Assembly (NCBI RefSeq): GCF_008710095.1
Contig: NZ_VYKJ01000005.1
Coordinates: forward strand, 189,375 to 253,374
DNA length: 64,000 nucleotides
Origin: Affinibrenneria salicis
GTDB taxonomy: Bacteria > Pseudomonadota > Gammaproteobacteria > Enterobacterales > Enterobacteriaceae
Direction of reading: 5' to 3'
Shown here: positions 22,964 to 32,842 of the stretch, piece by piece
Numbering within the stretch: the stretch's first letter is position 1
Layout of the letters: every line of letters starts with the position of its first letter
Program-made: the position numbers and the translations under genes
Notes under the pieces: model-generated
What the model saw: only the letters and a program-made list of their open reading frames with translations
The model's database searches: none
Told to the model about the DNA's origin: nothing

Positions 22964-22979
22964 CCCCTATATATAGTGT
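22964..22979 (+). promoter_or_regulatory. NrdR box 2
   Basis: CCCCTATATATAGTGT agrees with the NrdR consensus at 14 of 16 positions, including the complete right half TATATAGTGT. It lies just downstream of the proposed start site. Confidence 0.75.
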
Positions 22980-23056
22980 TTGCATCTCAAGCAAAGGCAC
23001 TATTTTTGTTTGCGTCCAGCACGGAGTCAGGGGGCCAGAACACGGACTAACCCCAC

Positions 23057-25342
23057 ATGAACCACAGTCTGCTCGTTACCAAACGCGATGGCAGTAAAGA
23101 ACGCATCAATCTGGATAAAATTCACCGGGTCATCACCTGGGCAGCCGAAGGTCTCCACAACGTTTCCGTTTCTCAGGTGGAACTGCGTTCGCACATCCAG
23201 TTCTACGACGGCATCAAAACGGCCGACATCCACGAAACCATTATCAAAGCGGCCGCCGATCTTATCTCCCGCGAAAGCCCGGATTACCAGTATCTGGCGG
23301 CGCGGCTGGCGATCTTCCATCTGCGGAAAAAAGCCTACAGCCAGTTTGAACCGCCTCGCCTGCTCGACCACGTCAAAAAAATGGTGGGGATGGGCAAATA
23401 CGATCGCCACCTGCTCGATGACTACAGCGCGCAAGAATTCGATCAGATGAATGCGTTTATCGATCACGATCGCGACATGAACTTCTCCTACGCGGCCGTC
23501 AAACAGCTGGAAGGCAAATATCTGGCGCAAAACCGCGTCACCGGCGAAATCTACGAAAGCGCGCAGTTCCTGTACATCCTGGTGGCCGCCTGCCTGTTCT
23601 CCGGTTACCCGAAGGAAACCCGTCTGGATTACGTCAAACGCTTCTATGACGCCATCTCTACCTTCAAGATCTCGCTGCCGACGCCGATCATGTCCGGCGT
23701 GCGTACGCCGACCCGCCAGTTCAGCTCCTGCGTGCTGATCGAGTGCGGCGACAGCCTGGATTCCATCAACGCCACCTCCAGCGCGATTGTGAAATACGTT
23801 TCCCAGCGCGCCGGCATCGGCATCAACGCCGGGCGCATTCGCGCGCTGGGCAGCCCGATCCGCGGCGGCGAGGCCTTCCATACCGGCTGTATCCCGTTCT
23901 ACAAGCATTTCCAGACGGCGGTCAAATCCTGTTCGCAGGGCGGCGTGCGCGGCGGCGCGGCCACCCTGTTCTATCCGCTCTGGCATCTGGAAGTGGAAAG
24001 CCTGCTGGTGTTGAAAAACAACCGCGGCGTGGAAGGCAACCGCGTGCGCCAGCTCGACTACGGCGTACAGCTTAATAAACTGATGTACCAGCGCCTGCTG
24101 AAGGGCGAAGACATTACCCTGTTCAGCCCGTCCGACGTGCCGGGGCTGTATGACGCCTTCTTTGTCGACCAGACGGAATTCGAGCGTCTGTATGTGCAGT
24201 ACGAACAAGACGACAGTATCCGCAAGAAACAGATCAAGGCGGTAGACCTGTTCTCGGTGATGATGCAGGAACGCGCCTCCACCGGCCGCATCTACATCCA
24301 GAACGTCGACCACTGCAACACCCACAGCCCGTTCGACGCGCGGGTCGCGCCGGTGCGTCAGTCCAACCTGTGCCTGGAGATCGCTCTGCCGACCAAACCG
24401 CTGGAAGACGTGAACGACGCAAGCGGCGAGATCGCGCTCTGCACGCTGTCGGCTTTCAACCTGGGCGCTATTGATAGCCTGGACGAACTGGAAGAGCTGG
24501 CGACGCTGGCGGTGCGTGCGCTGGATGCCCTGCTGGATTATCAGGATTATCCGATTCCGGCCGCCCAACGCGGCGCCATGGGCCGCCGCACGCTGGGTAT
24601 CGGCGTGATCAATTTCGCTTACTATTTGGCTAAACACGGCGTACGCTATTCCGACGGCAGCGCCAATAATCTGACGCACCGCACCTTCGAGGCGATCCAG
24701 TATTATCTGCTTAAGGCTTCCAACGCGCTGGCGCGCGAACAGGGCGCCTGCCCGTGGTTTCATGAAACCACCTATGCGCAGGGCATCATGCCGGTCGATA
24801 CTTACAAACGCGATCTGGATGCGGTGTGCAGCGAGCCGCTGCATTACGACTGGCAGTCGCTGCGCGCCTCGATCAAAGAATTCGGCCTGAGAAACTCGAC
24901 GCTGTCGGCGCTGATGCCGTCCGAGACGTCGTCGCAGATCTCCAACGCCACCAACGGTATCGAGCCGCCGCGCGGTCATATCAGCGTGAAGGCATCGAAG
25001 GACGGCATTCTGCGTCAGGTGGTGCCGGAGTATGAAAGGCTGAAAGACGCGTACGAACTGCTGTGGGAGATGCCCGGCAACGACGGCTATCTGCAGCTGG
25101 TCGGTATTATGCAGAAATTCGTCGATCAGGCGATTTCCTCAAATACTAACTATGATCCGGCGCGTTTCCCGTCAGGCAAAGTGCCGATGAAACAGTTGCT
25201 GAAAGATCTGCTGACCGCGTACAAACTTGGAGTGAAAACGCTCTACTATCAGAACACTCGCGACGGCGCGGAAGACGCGCAGGAAGACCTGCTCGACGCC
25301 CCAGGCGATGACGGTTGCGAAAGCGGCGCCTGTAAGATCTAA
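23057..25342 (+). CDS. nrdA: Class Ia ribonucleotide reductase, large subunit
   Basis: NrdA reduces ribonucleoside diphosphates to deoxyribonucleotides aerobically, together with NrdB. The protein has 761 residues, the same as E. coli NrdA. It shows an N-terminal ATP-cone (KRDGSKERINLDKIHRVI) for overall activity control, the radical and redox residues in SNLCLEIALP (N437, C439, E441), C225 in FSSCVL, C462 in CTLSAFNL, radical-transfer tyrosines in KTLYYQNT (Y730-Y731), and the C-terminal re-reducing pair C754/C759 in CESGACKI. It heads the nrdA-nrdB-yfaE operon under NrdR and DnaA signals. The gap to nrdB is unusually long because of an inserted repeat. Confidence 0.98.
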   Translation: MNHSLLVTKRDGSKERINLDKIHRVITWAAEGLHNVSVSQVELRSHIQFYDGIKTADIHETIIKAAADLISRESPDYQYLAARLAIFHLRKKAYSQFEPPRLLDHVKKMVGMGKYDRHLLDDYSAQEFDQMNAFIDHDRDMNFSYAAVKQLEGKYLAQNRVTGEIYESAQFLYILVAACLFSGYPKETRLDYVKRFYDAISTFKISLPTPIMSGVRTPTRQFSSCVLIECGDSLDSINATSSAIVKYVSQRAGIGINAGRIRALGSPIRGGEAFHTGCIPFYKHFQTAVKSCSQGGVRGGAATLFYPLWHLEVESLLVLKNNRGVEGNRVRQLDYGVQLNKLMYQRLLKGEDITLFSPSDVPGLYDAFFVDQTEFERLYVQYEQDDSIRKKQIKAVDLFSVMMQERASTGRIYIQNVDHCNTHSPFDARVAPVRQSNLCLEIALPTKPLEDVNDASGEIALCTLSAFNLGAIDSLDELEELATLAVRALDALLDYQDYPIPAAQRGAMGRRTLGIGVINFAYYLAKHGVRYSDGSANNLTHRTFEAIQYYLLKASNALAREQGACPWFHETTYAQGIMPVDTYKRDLDAVCSEPLHYDWQSLRASIKEFGLRNSTLSALMPSETSSQISNATNGIEPPRGHISVKASKDGILRQVVPEYERLKDAYELLWEMPGNDGYLQLVGIMQKFVDQAISSNTNYDPARFPSGKVPMKQLLKDLLTAYKLGVKTLYYQNTRDGAEDAQEDLLDAPGDDGCESGACKI

Positions 25343-25384
25343 ACGGATAGCGCGGCGGCCTCGAGCCGCCGACAAACGCATGAC

Positions 25385-25483
25385 CCCGTCATCCCCGCGC
25401 AAGCGGGGATCTTCTTATGAAGCGACATACCGCCCTCATAAGGAACTTCCCCCGGACAGACGGGGATCCGCGGGAATGGCGGG
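25385..25483. repeat. Inverted-repeat intergenic element between nrdA and nrdB
   Basis: CCCGTCATCCCCGCG (25385-25399) and the reverse complement of 25469-25483 (CCCGCCATTCCCGCG) are near-identical 15-base terminal inverted repeats about 99 bases apart. Inside are a second hairpin, CCCCGCG..AAGCGGGG (25393-25408), and a CCCC/GGGG pair at about 25450-25465. The layout resembles a non-coding REP/MITE-type element. It lies wholly between nrdA and nrdB of one operon, so its RNA could fold and alter the nrdA:nrdB mRNA ratio. No other copy is seen in this window. Confidence 0.7.
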
Positions 25484-25557
25484 TTAACGGTCGTTGCGCG
25501 TTGTCAGTAAACTCAGGCTGCTGTGCAGCTTCAGTATGGGGATTTTTGGAGAACCGG

Positions 25558-26688
25558 ATGGCCTACACCACATTTTCACAGACTAAGAACGACCAGTTAC
25601 AGGAACCGATGTTTTTCGGTCAGTCCGTCAACGTGGCGCGCTACGATCAGCAAAAATATGAAATTTTCGAAAAGCTGATTGAGAAACAGCTCTCCTTTTT
25701 CTGGCGCCCGGAAGAGGTCGATGTGTCCCGCGACCGTATCGACTACCAGGCCTTGCCGGAACACGAAAAACATATCTTCCTCAGCAATTTGAAATATCAG
25801 ACGCTGCTCGACTCCATCCAGGGCCGTAGTCCGAACGTCGCGCTGCTGCCGCTGATCTCCATCCCGGAGCTGGAAACCTGGGTGGAAACCTGGGCGTTTT
25901 CGGAGACGATCCACTCGCGCTCCTACACTCACATTATCCGCAATATCGTGCACGATCCGGCGCTGGTGTTTGACGACATCGTCACCAATGAAGAGATCCT
26001 GAAACGGGCGAAAGATATTTCCGCCTACTACGACGATTTGATCGAAATGACCAGCTACTACCATTTACTGGGCGAAGGCACCCACCAGGTCAACGGCAAG
26101 AGCGTAACGGTCGATCTGTATCGATTGAAGAAACAGCTGTATCTGTGCCTGATGAGCGTCAACGCGCTGGAAGCGATCCGCTTCTACGTCAGCTTCGCCT
26201 GTTCGTTCGCCTTCGCCGAACGCGAACTGATGGAAGGCAACGCCAAAATCATCAAACTGATCGCGCGCGACGAAGCGCTGCACCTGACCGGCACCCAGCA
26301 TATGCTGAACCTGCTGCGCTCCGGTCAGGACGATCCGCAGATGGCCGATATCGCCGCCGAATGCCAGCAGGAGTGCTACGACCTGTTTGTGCTGGCCGCG
26401 CAGCAGGAGAAAGAGTGGGCCAGCTATCTGTTCCGCGACGGTTCGATGATCGGCCTGAATAACGACATTCTGTGCCAGTACATCGAATACATCACCAATA
26501 TCCGCATGCAGGCGGTGGGTCTGCCGCTGCCGTTTCAGACGCGTACCAACCCGATCCCGTGGATCAACGCCTGGCTGGTTTCGGATAACGTTCAGGTCGC
26601 GCCGCAGGAAGTGGAAGTCAGCTCCTATCTGGTCGGCCAAATCGACTCGGAAATCAATACCGACGATTTAAGCGACTTCCAGCTGTAA
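25558..26688 (+). CDS. nrdB: Class Ia ribonucleotide reductase, small (radical) subunit
   Basis: NrdB carries the diiron-tyrosyl radical cofactor used by NrdA. The 376-residue protein is the E. coli length. Iron ligands and the radical Tyr lie in [19 protein letters not shown] (E115, H118, Y122 in E. coli numbering) and the E/H cluster [12 protein letters not shown]. The open frame runs upstream to 25417 through the repeat element. The ATG at 25558 is chosen because it begins [12 protein letters not shown] as in E. coli and has GGAG seven bases upstream. The C-terminus DDLSDFQL is the NrdA-docking tail. yfaE follows after 14 bases. Confidence 0.98.
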   Translation: MAYTTFSQTKNDQLQEPMFFGQSVNVARYDQQKYEIFEKLIEKQLSFFWRPEEVDVSRDRIDYQALPEHEKHIFLSNLKYQTLLDSIQGRSPNVALLPLISIPELETWVETWAFSETIHSRSYTHIIRNIVHDPALVFDDIVTNEEILKRAKDISAYYDDLIEMTSYYHLLGEGTHQVNGKSVTVDLYRLKKQLYLCLMSVNALEAIRFYVSFACSFAFAERELMEGNAKIIKLIARDEALHLTGTQHMLNLLRSGQDDPQMADIAAECQQECYDLFVLAAQQEKEWASYLFRDGSMIGLNNDILCQYIEYITNIRMQAVGLPLPFQTRTNPIPWINAWLVSDNVQVAPQEVEVSSYLVGQIDSEINTDDLSDFQL

Positions 26689-26702
26689 CCCGGCCCGACG
26701 CC

Positions 26703-26963
26703 ATGACGACCCCCACCATTACGCTGCGCCTCTCCGAGGCGCAGTTCGCCTGCGACGACCAGCAGCTCTCGCTGCTGGATGTTCTGGAAGCGCACCGCGT
26801 CAGCGTGGAGTATCAGTGCCGCGCCGGATATTGCGGTTCCTGCCGTACCCGCCTGCTGCGCGGCAAGGTCGCTTACGGCCAAACGCCGCTGGCGTTTATC
26901 CATCAGGATGAGATCCTGCCCTGCTGCTGTATGCCGCTGGAAGATATCGAACTGGATCTGTAA
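26703..26963 (+). CDS. yfaE: 2Fe-2S ferredoxin YfaE, NrdB cofactor maintenance
   Basis: YfaE is a small plant-type ferredoxin that supplies electrons for assembly and repair of the NrdB diiron-tyrosyl cofactor. The 86-residue protein has the cluster motif C39-x4-C44-x2-C47 in YQCRAGYCGSCR and a later Cys group (LPCCC, 74-76) providing the fourth ligand. It is the third gene of the nrd operon, starting 14 bases after the nrdB stop. Confidence 0.95.
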   Translation: MTTPTITLRLSEAQFACDDQQLSLLDVLEAHRVSVEYQCRAGYCGSCRTRLLRGKVAYGQTPLAFIHQDEILPCCCMPLEDIELDL

Positions 26964-27154
26964 CGCCGCGCGCCGCCGCCTTTCCCTTTTGACATCCACG
27001 CCGCCCGACCCGCGCCGTCGCCCGCCCCGCCCTGCTCGCTAAAACGCGACGCGGATAACGGCGAGCGGGCGGAATATTCGGTATTCATCGTCACAAAAAA
27101 CGATTACCCTCTGCTGGCGTACCGTCACGGAAACACACTTATGGAGATTGCATT

Positions 27155-28078
27155 ATGATGTTTAGCGTTATCCCTGTTTTGATTGTTGTCGCACTGATAC
27201 TGGTCTGGTCATGCATCAAAATTGTTCCGCAGGGTTATCAATGGACTGTCGAACGCTTCGGGCGCTATACCAAAACGCTGATGCCGGGCCTGAACATGCT
27301 GATCCCCTTTATGGATCGCATCGGCCGTAAAATCAACGTAATGGAGCAAGTGCTGGATATTCCGTCGCAGGAAGTCATCTCCCGTGACAATGCCAACGTC
27401 ACCATCGACGCCGTTTGCTTTATTCAGGTGGTCGATGCGGCGCGCGCCGCCTACGAGGTCAGCAACCTTGAGCTGGCGATCACCAATCTGACCATGACCA
27501 ACATCCGTACCGTGCTCGGCTCCATGGAGCTGGACGAAATGCTGTCCCAGCGCGACAGCATCAACACCCGCCTGCTGCACATTGTCGATGAGGCGACCAA
27601 CCCCTGGGGCGTGAAGGTCACGCGCATCGAGATCCGCGACGTGCGTCCGCCGGCAGAACTGATCGCTTCAATGAACGCCCAGATGAAAGCGGAACGTACC
27701 AAACGCGCGGATATTCTCGAAGCCGAAGGCGTACGCCAGTCCGCCATACTGAAAGCCGAAGGGGAAAAACAGGCGCAGATCCTGAAGGCGGAAGGGGAAC
27801 GGCAGTCGGCCTTCCTGCAGGCCGAAGCGCGTGAACGCGCGGCCGAGGCGGAAGCCCAGGCGACGAAAATGGTGTCGAACGCCATCGCCGACGGCAACAT
27901 CCAGGCGATCAACTACTTTGTGGCGCAGAAATATACCGATGCCCTGCAGAATATCGGCTCCGCCAGCAACAGCAAGGTGATCATGATGCCGCTGGACGCC
28001 AGCAACCTGATGGGCGCCATCGGCGGCATTGCCGAACTGATCGGCTCCAGTCAGTCGCCGGCCGGCCGGAGTAAATAA
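27155..28078 (+). CDS. qmcA: SPFH/band-7 membrane protein QmcA
   Basis: QmcA is an inner-membrane SPFH (stomatin/prohibitin/flotillin-type) scaffold protein of about 305 residues (307 here). One N-terminal membrane helix ([15 protein letters not shown]) is followed by the SPFH domain ([29 protein letters not shown]) and a long Ala/Glu-rich helical region with repeats of the type [11 protein letters not shown] (about 190-240), then a Gly-rich end. GGAG lies upstream of two adjacent ATGs (27155, 27158). It overlaps ybbJ by one base. This pair commonly works together in membrane microdomains or protein quality control; the specific role is not shown. Confidence 0.94.
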   Translation: MMFSVIPVLIVVALILVWSCIKIVPQGYQWTVERFGRYTKTLMPGLNMLIPFMDRIGRKINVMEQVLDIPSQEVISRDNANVTIDAVCFIQVVDAARAAYEVSNLELAITNLTMTNIRTVLGSMELDEMLSQRDSINTRLLHIVDEATNPWGVKVTRIEIRDVRPPAELIASMNAQMKAERTKRADILEAEGVRQSAILKAEGEKQAQILKAEGERQSAFLQAEARERAAEAEAQATKMVSNAIADGNIQAINYFVAQKYTDALQNIGSASNSKVIMMPLDASNLMGAIGGIAELIGSSQSPAGRSK

Positions 28079-28527
28079 TGATCGCGGAATTGCTCACCGG
28101 CCACGCCCATTGGCTCTGGCTGACGCTCGCCGGTCTGCTGCTGGCGGCCGAAATGCTCGGCGCCGGCGGCTATCTGCTGTGGAGCGGCGTCTCCGCCCTC
28201 ATTACCGGTTTGCTGGTCTGGCTGTTGCCGTTCAGCTGGCCGTGGCAGGGAGCCCTGTTCGCCGTGCTGACCATCGCCACCGCCGTACTTTGGTGGTACT
28301 GGCTGCGTCAGCGGACCCGCGCCGCGCCGCCCTCGACGCTGAATCAGCGCGGGCAACAGCTTATCGGGCGCCACGCCACGCTAAGCGAACCGCTGCGCGA
28401 CGGCATCGGACATATCCGCATCGGCGACGGTAGCTGGCGCGTTCAGTGCGATCAGGATCTGCCGGCCGGCAGCGCGGTGGAAGTGGTAGCGGTGGAAGGC
28501 ATCACGCTGCGCATTCGCCCGCTCTGA
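28078..28527 (+). CDS. ybbJ: NfeD-family membrane protein YbbJ
   Basis: This 149-residue protein has an N-terminal hydrophobic half with two or three membrane helices ([38 protein letters not shown]) and a small C-terminal OB-fold-like domain ([48 protein letters not shown]), the NfeD layout. Its ATG overlaps the qmcA stop (TAATG), so the two are translationally coupled. NfeD proteins are usual partners of SPFH proteins. It converges on atoB. Confidence 0.92.
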   Translation: MIAELLTGHAHWLWLTLAGLLLAAEMLGAGGYLLWSGVSALITGLLVWLLPFSWPWQGALFAVLTIATAVLWWYWLRQRTRAAPPSTLNQRGQQLIGRHATLSEPLRDGIGHIRIGDGSWRVQCDQDLPAGSAVEVVAVEGITLRIRPL

Positions 28528-28535
28528 TGCGCAGC

Positions 28536-28562
28536 GGGGGCTGGCGCGCCAGCCCCCCTTTA
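28536..28562 (+). terminator. Terminator between convergent ybbJ and atoB
   Basis: A perfect 22-base GC palindrome (arms GGGGGCTGGC and GCCAGCCCCC around GC, 28536-28557) begins nine bases after the ybbJ stop and is followed by CTTTAT. The short T-run makes it a moderate intrinsic terminator for the plus strand; it could also stop atoB transcripts. Confidence 0.65.
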
Positions 28563-28578
28563 TCCCCGGGGGATGTGT

Positions 28579-29760
28579 TTACAGTCGTTCGACAATCAGG
28601 GCCGTGCCCTGGCCGCCGCCGATGCACAGCGTCGCCAGCCCCAGCGTTTTATCCCGGGCGATCATCGCGTGCAGCAACGTCACCAGAATACGGGCGCCGC
28701 TGGCGCCGATCGGATGGCCGAGCGCGATCGCCCCGCCGTTGACGTTAACCTTCTCCTCATCAAACCCCAGTACCTTGCCGACCGCCAGGTACTGGGCGGC
28801 AAAAGCCTCGTTCGCTTCGATCAGATCGATATCGGCCAGCGACAGCCCGGTTTTTTTCAGCACGTTGAGCGTTGCCGGCACCGGCCCCATGCCCATCAAT
28901 TCGGGACTCACGCCGCCGCTGGCGTAGCCGCGAATGCGGGCCAGCGGCGACAGCGACAGTTCACGCGCGCGCCGTTCCGACATAATCACCAGCGCCGCCG
29001 CGCCGTCGTTAATCCCGGAGGCGTTGCCGGCGGTGACCGTGCCCTGTTTATCAAACGCCGGACGCAGCGCGGCCAGTTTTTCCAGCGTGGTATCGGCGCG
29101 CGGATGCTCATCGCTATCGAAGACCACATCGCCCTTCTTGCCTTTTATCAGCACCGGCGTGATCTCCGCCGCCAGCGCGCCGCTGGCCTGGGCGGCGGCG
29201 GCTTTGCGCTGGGAAGCCAGCGCGGCGTTATCCTGCTGTTCGCGGCTGATGCCATACTCTCTGGCGACATTTTCCGCCGTGATCCCCATGTGATAATTAT
29301 TGATCGCGCACAGCAGGCCGTCCTGCAGGATCACGTCCTGCAGCGCGCCGTGGCCCAGCCGCAGCCCCCAGCGGGCGCGCGGATCCAGCAGATAGGGCGC
29401 GCGGCTCATATTCTCCATGCCGCCGGCCAGCACCGCCTGCGCATCCCCGGCCAGAATCGCCTGCGCGGCCAGCGCCACGCTTTTCAGCCCGGAGGCGCAC
29501 ACTTTATTGACGGTAAACGCGCTGACAGTGTGATCAATGCCGGCTTTCAGCGCCGCCTGGCGGGCCGGATTCTGCCCCAGTCCTGCCTGCAGAACGTTGC
29601 CCATAATCACTTCATCGATATCGCTGGCGGCAATGCCGGCGCGGCGCAGCGCCTCGCGCATCGCCAGCGCTCCCAGTTCGGTGGCCGGCACGCTGGCCAG
29701 CCCGCCATTAAAGCTGCCCACCGCGGTGCGGATAGCGCTGACAATCACTGCATTATTCAT
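28579..29760 (-). CDS. atoB: Acetyl-CoA acetyltransferase AtoB
   Basis: AtoB cleaves acetoacetyl-CoA with CoA into two acetyl-CoA, the last step of acetoacetate and short-chain fatty-acid breakdown. The 393-residue thiolase has nucleophile Cys88 in [31 protein letters not shown] and LCIGGGQG carrying the second Cys. The open frame extends to 29925 inside atoE, but the ATG at 29760 ([12 protein letters not shown]) has AAGGAA upstream and aligns with E. coli AtoB (394 residues). It is the last gene of atoDAEB. Confidence 0.96.
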   Translation of the reverse strand: MNNAVIVSAIRTAVGSFNGGLASVPATELGALAMREALRRAGIAASDIDEVIMGNVLQAGLGQNPARQAALKAGIDHTVSAFTVNKVCASGLKSVALAAQAILAGDAQAVLAGGMENMSRAPYLLDPRARWGLRLGHGALQDVILQDGLLCAINNYHMGITAENVAREYGISREQQDNAALASQRKAAAAQASGALAAEITPVLIKGKKGDVVFDSDEHPRADTTLEKLAALRPAFDKQGTVTAGNASGINDGAAALVIMSERRARELSLSPLARIRGYASGGVSPELMGMGPVPATLNVLKKTGLSLADIDLIEANEAFAAQYLAVGKVLGFDEEKVNVNGGAIALGHPIGASGARILVTLLHAMIARDKTLGLATLCIGGGQGTALIVERL

Positions 29761-29783
29761 AGTTATTTTCCTTATAATCAGAG

Positions 29784-31106
29784 TCATAACAGGGTAAGAC
29801 CGATGACGAAAATGACGCCGGAGAACAGCATCGCGGTGACGCAGTAGCCCATGATGTCGCGCACGCCCAGCCCGGCGATAGCCAGCGCCGGCAGCGCCCA
29901 GAAGGGCTGCGCCATATTCATCCACTGTTCGCCGTAGGCGATGGCCATGGTGGCCTTGCCCAGATCGGCCCCCAGCGCCTGCGCCGCGGGCAGCACAAAG
30001 GGTCCCTGGATCACCCAGTGCCCGCCGCCCGACGGAACGGCGAAATTAATCAGCGCGGAGCTGAAGAACGTCATGACCGGGAAAGTGTCTTTATTCGCGA
30101 CATTAATGAACCATTCGGTGATCATGCCGCCGAGGCCGGAGTGCTCCATCATCAGTTGGATGCCGGCGTAAAACGGGAACTGCACCAGAATGCCGGCGGT
30201 GCTGCGCGCCGCCGCCTGGATAGCGCGCATGTAGGCCATCGGCGTTTTATGCAGCAGCATGCCGCCGATGAGAAACATCAGGTTGACGGTATTGATGGTG
30301 ATGTTGAGACCGTGGTTCCAGAAATATATGCCCAGATACGCCGCGCCCAGCGCCACGACAATCAGCGTGATGATTCGGCTTTCCTCCATCCGCTCCGCCA
30401 GCGGCGCATCCGGCGGCAATGTCTTCTGAAAGTCCGGCTCGTCCTGCAGCAGGCGCGGATCGATAGCGATCACTTTTTCCGCTTTCGGCATCATCATTCT
30501 GGTCACGAAAGGCATTACGACGATCAACCCGAGCGTGACAAAGATGTTGTAGCCGGTCAGCAGAGTGTCGCCGATCGGGATCAGCCCCGCGATGTGCTCA
30601 ACCGGGTTGCCCGGCGTGGCCGCCAGCAGCGGCATTGAACCGGAGAATCCCCCGCCCCACGTCAAAAAACCAATATAGGCGCAGGCGATCAACAGCGGAT
30701 AGTCGGAGCCCGGCACGCGTCGAGCCACCTCGCGGGCGAACATCGCGCCGACAATCAACCCGAAGCCCCAGTTGATCACACAGGCCACCAGCCCGAAAAA
30801 GGTCACCAGCATCACGCCCTGCACCGGCGTTTTCGCCAGCGAGGCGGTATTCTTCAATACCCGCTTCACCGGCGGCGAGCTGGCCAGCGCATGGCCGGTC
30901 ACGATGATCAGCGCCATCTGCATGCCGAAGGCCAACAGATTCCAGAATCCGTCGCCCCACATTTTCACCATATCCATCGGCGCGTGCGGGGTAAGGAACA
31001 GCCCGAGAATAAACACCAGCATGGTCAGCAACATGGCGAAAATCAGCGGATCGGGCAGATAGCGACTGACCAGCGCCGTCATGGCACGCGAGATTCTTCC
31101 AATCAT
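29784..31106 (-). CDS. atoE: Short-chain fatty-acid transporter AtoE
   Basis: AtoE is the inner-membrane permease for short-chain fatty acids such as butyrate. The 440-residue protein is hydrophobic throughout with about ten to twelve membrane segments, and carries family segments such as [38 protein letters not shown] and [16 protein letters not shown]. It overlaps the end of atoA by four bases (ATGA-type junction) and is followed by atoB after 23 bases, giving the order atoD-atoA-atoE-atoB as in E. coli. Confidence 0.95.
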   Translation of the reverse strand: MIGRISRAMTALVSRYLPDPLIFAMLLTMLVFILGLFLTPHAPMDMVKMWGDGFWNLLAFGMQMALIIVTGHALASSPPVKRVLKNTASLAKTPVQGVMLVTFFGLVACVINWGFGLIVGAMFAREVARRVPGSDYPLLIACAYIGFLTWGGGFSGSMPLLAATPGNPVEHIAGLIPIGDTLLTGYNIFVTLGLIVVMPFVTRMMMPKAEKVIAIDPRLLQDEPDFQKTLPPDAPLAERMEESRIITLIVVALGAAYLGIYFWNHGLNITINTVNLMFLIGGMLLHKTPMAYMRAIQAAARSTAGILVQFPFYAGIQLMMEHSGLGGMITEWFINVANKDTFPVMTFFSSALINFAVPSGGGHWVIQGPFVLPAAQALGADLGKATMAIAYGEQWMNMAQPFWALPALAIAGLGVRDIMGYCVTAMLFSGVIFVIGLTLL

Positions 31107-31768
31107 GATGCCGCCTCATTCACGCTGACCGGCATCACCCGCAAGTCATCGGCGAGGGTGAAGCGAGCGGCGGTTTTCGCGCCGATCTGCTCCAGCGTTA
31201 CGCCCGGCGCCAGTTCGCGCAGGACCAGTTCCCCCTGGGTAAAGACAAATACGCCCAGTTCCGTGACCACCATGTCCACCACCCCTTTCGCCGTCAGCGG
31301 CAGCGTGCACTGTTCGAGCAGCTTCGGCGAACCGTCTTTGGCGCAGTGCTCCATGGCGATAATCACTTTTTTCGCCCCGGTAACCAGATCCATCGCGCCG
31401 CCCATGCCCGGCACCATCTTGCCCGGCACCATCCAGTTGGCCAGGTTGCCCTGTCGGTCGACCTGCAAACCGCCGAGCACGCTGACGTCAACGTGGCCGC
31501 CGCGGATTAAAGCGAACGAAAAAGCGCTGTCGAACATCGCGGCGCCCGGCAGCATCCCGCACGGCTGCCCGCCGGCGTTCACCAGCCGGGCATGCGGCTC
31601 GGTCACCGGCCCGAGCCCGAGAAAGCCATTCTCCGACTGCAGAACGATATCCACGTTTTCCGGCAGATAATTAACCACCTGCGTCGGCAGCCCGATGCCC
31701 AGGTTGACGATATCGCCGTCGCGCAGTTCCTGCGCCACGCGCTGCGCAATTAATGTTTTACTGTTCAT
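31103..31768 (-). CDS. atoA: Acetate CoA-transferase beta subunit AtoA
   Basis: With AtoD, AtoA transfers CoA from acetyl-CoA to acetoacetate or short-chain fatty acids. The 221-residue protein shows the family-I CoA-transferase catalytic Glu46 in the SENG motif ([11 protein letters not shown]), plus GIGLPT and [15 protein letters not shown]. It overlaps atoD and atoE by four bases on each side, typical of stoichiometric co-translation of the two subunits. Confidence 0.96.
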   Translation of the reverse strand: MNSKTLIAQRVAQELRDGDIVNLGIGLPTQVVNYLPENVDIVLQSENGFLGLGPVTEPHARLVNAGGQPCGMLPGAAMFDSAFSFALIRGGHVDVSVLGGLQVDRQGNLANWMVPGKMVPGMGGAMDLVTGAKKVIIAMEHCAKDGSPKLLEQCTLPLTAKGVVDMVVTELGVFVFTQGELVLRELAPGVTLEQIGAKTAARFTLADDLRVMPVSVNEAAS

Positions 31769-32430
31769 AGAGCGGTCTCCTGAGGGGTAACGACGTAATC
31801 AACCAGCGCGCCGGGGGTGACGATCACATCGGGCGCGATTTCGCCGATACCGGCCAGCGCATCGGGCTCGGCGATGACGAGATCGGCGGCCAGAGCAATC
31901 AGCGGGTTGAAGTTGCGGGCGGTAAGCTGGTAGGTCAGATTGCCGGACAGATCGGCGATGTGCGCCTGCACCAATGCCAGTTCGGCGCGCAACGGCCGCT
32001 CCAGCAGATATTCGACGTCGTTCAGGGTCAGTTTCTGTTTGCCTTCTTCGACCACCGTCCCGACGCCGGTTGGCGTAAGCACGCCGCCCAGGCCGGCGCC
32101 GCCGCAGCGAATACGTTCGGTTAACGTGCCCTGCGGCACCAGCTCGACCTCGAGTTCGCCGGCGATCATGCGCCGCCCGGTTTCGGGGTTGGTGCCGATG
32201 TGGGACGCGATGACCCGCTTCACCCGACCGTGGGTGATTAACGGTCCGATGCCGGTATCGACAAACGCGGTATCGTTACAAATCAGCGTAAGATCTTTCA
32301 CGCCGGAACTCAGCAACGCATCGATTAAACGCGGCGGCGTGCCAATCCCCATAAAACCGCCGACCATGATGCTCATGCCGTCATGAAAATACTGGCTGAC
32401 CTGCGCTATATTTATTGTTTTATCTTTCAT
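31765..32430 (-). CDS. atoD: Acetate CoA-transferase alpha subunit AtoD
   Basis: AtoD is the alpha subunit of the acetoacetate/acetyl-CoA transferase. The 221-residue protein has the family-I CoA-binding signature [17 protein letters not shown] and the central segment [19 protein letters not shown]. The start is the ATG at 32430, with AAGGAG five bases upstream; a GTG at 32436 in the same frame overlaps that ribosome site and is rejected. It is the first gene of atoDAEB, about 140 bases after a sigma-54 promoter. Confidence 0.96.
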   Translation of the reverse strand: MKDKTINIAQVSQYFHDGMSIMVGGFMGIGTPPRLIDALLSSGVKDLTLICNDTAFVDTGIGPLITHGRVKRVIASHIGTNPETGRRMIAGELEVELVPQGTLTERIRCGGAGLGGVLTPTGVGTVVEEGKQKLTLNDVEYLLERPLRAELALVQAHIADLSGNLTYQLTARNFNPLIALAADLVIAEPDALAGIGEIAPDVIVTPGALVDYVVTPQETAL

Positions 32431-32580
32431 GTTCACTCCTTAGTGACTTTACCCAATAGATTTCCGGCGGCCGGGCGCAACGCTGAAATATCCGTTCACG
32501 TCATCACGGAATAAACAACGCAACGCGGCCATAGCCTGAAATATCAAGGGGCTATTCCCAAAATGGATGCACTAAGGAAT

Positions 32581-32596
32581 TGCAAACGCAGGGCCA
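32581..32596 (-). promoter_or_regulatory. Sigma-54 promoter of atoDAEB
   Basis: TGGCCCTGCGTTTGCA on the minus strand carries the -24 GG and -12 GC pairs with exactly ten bases between them, matching TGGCAC-N5-TTGCA except for one base. The start site would be near 32570, about 140 bases before atoD. AtoC, encoded just upstream, is an NtrC-family activator with the GAFTGA motif that contacts sigma-54, which fits. Confidence 0.8.
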
Positions 32597-32667
32597 GATT
32601 CACCCGATGAAATAAAAAAAACGCAACAACATGAAATTAAAAAAGATAAACAGGAAAGGATGAAAAT

Positions 32668-32711
32668 GCAGAAATAATATTATGCCGGCGGGAGTGAAAA
32701 TAATTTCCTGC
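32668..32711. promoter_or_regulatory. Candidate AtoC enhancer site
   Basis: GCAGAAATAAT (32668-32678) faces ATAATTTCCTGC (32700-32711) as an imperfect inverted repeat. The half-site resembles the GCAGAAATTT half of the AtoC palindrome in E. coli. It lies about 98-141 bases upstream of the proposed start, close to the -107 to -146 position of the E. coli site. It is the best candidate for AtoC binding. Confidence 0.5.
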
Positions 32712-32712
32712 C

Positions 32713-32734
32713 GTGCGCACATATTTTTGCGCAC
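32713..32734. repeat. Perfect GTGCGCA/TGCGCAC inverted repeat upstream of the ato promoter
   Basis: Seven-base arms (32713-32719 and 32728-32734) flank eight AT-rich bases. It abuts the candidate AtoC site and could be part of the enhancer, a second regulator's operator, or a weak transcript end. No T-run follows on the minus strand. Confidence 0.4.
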
Positions 32735-32842
32735 CGCTAATACGTTCAGTGAGTAATATCACATTATATACCCTTCATATTTCAGGCTGAAGGTGCGTTG
32801 TTTTTATGACTCGCCCCATTCATGAGGCTCGCCCTTGCCGGG

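Noticed and set aside
23027..24979. 650-residue minus-strand frame opposite nrdA
   Set aside because: Shadow of the highly conserved nrdA coding strand; long antisense frames are common in GC-rich genes.
25384..25410. Possible CRISPR repeat because of the GC-rich hairpin
   Set aside because: Only one unit and its inverted partner occur; there are no regularly spaced direct repeats or cas genes.
25417..25557. N-terminal extension of nrdB by 47 codons
   Set aside because: The extension is translated from the inverted-repeat element; homology and the ribosome site place the start at 25558.
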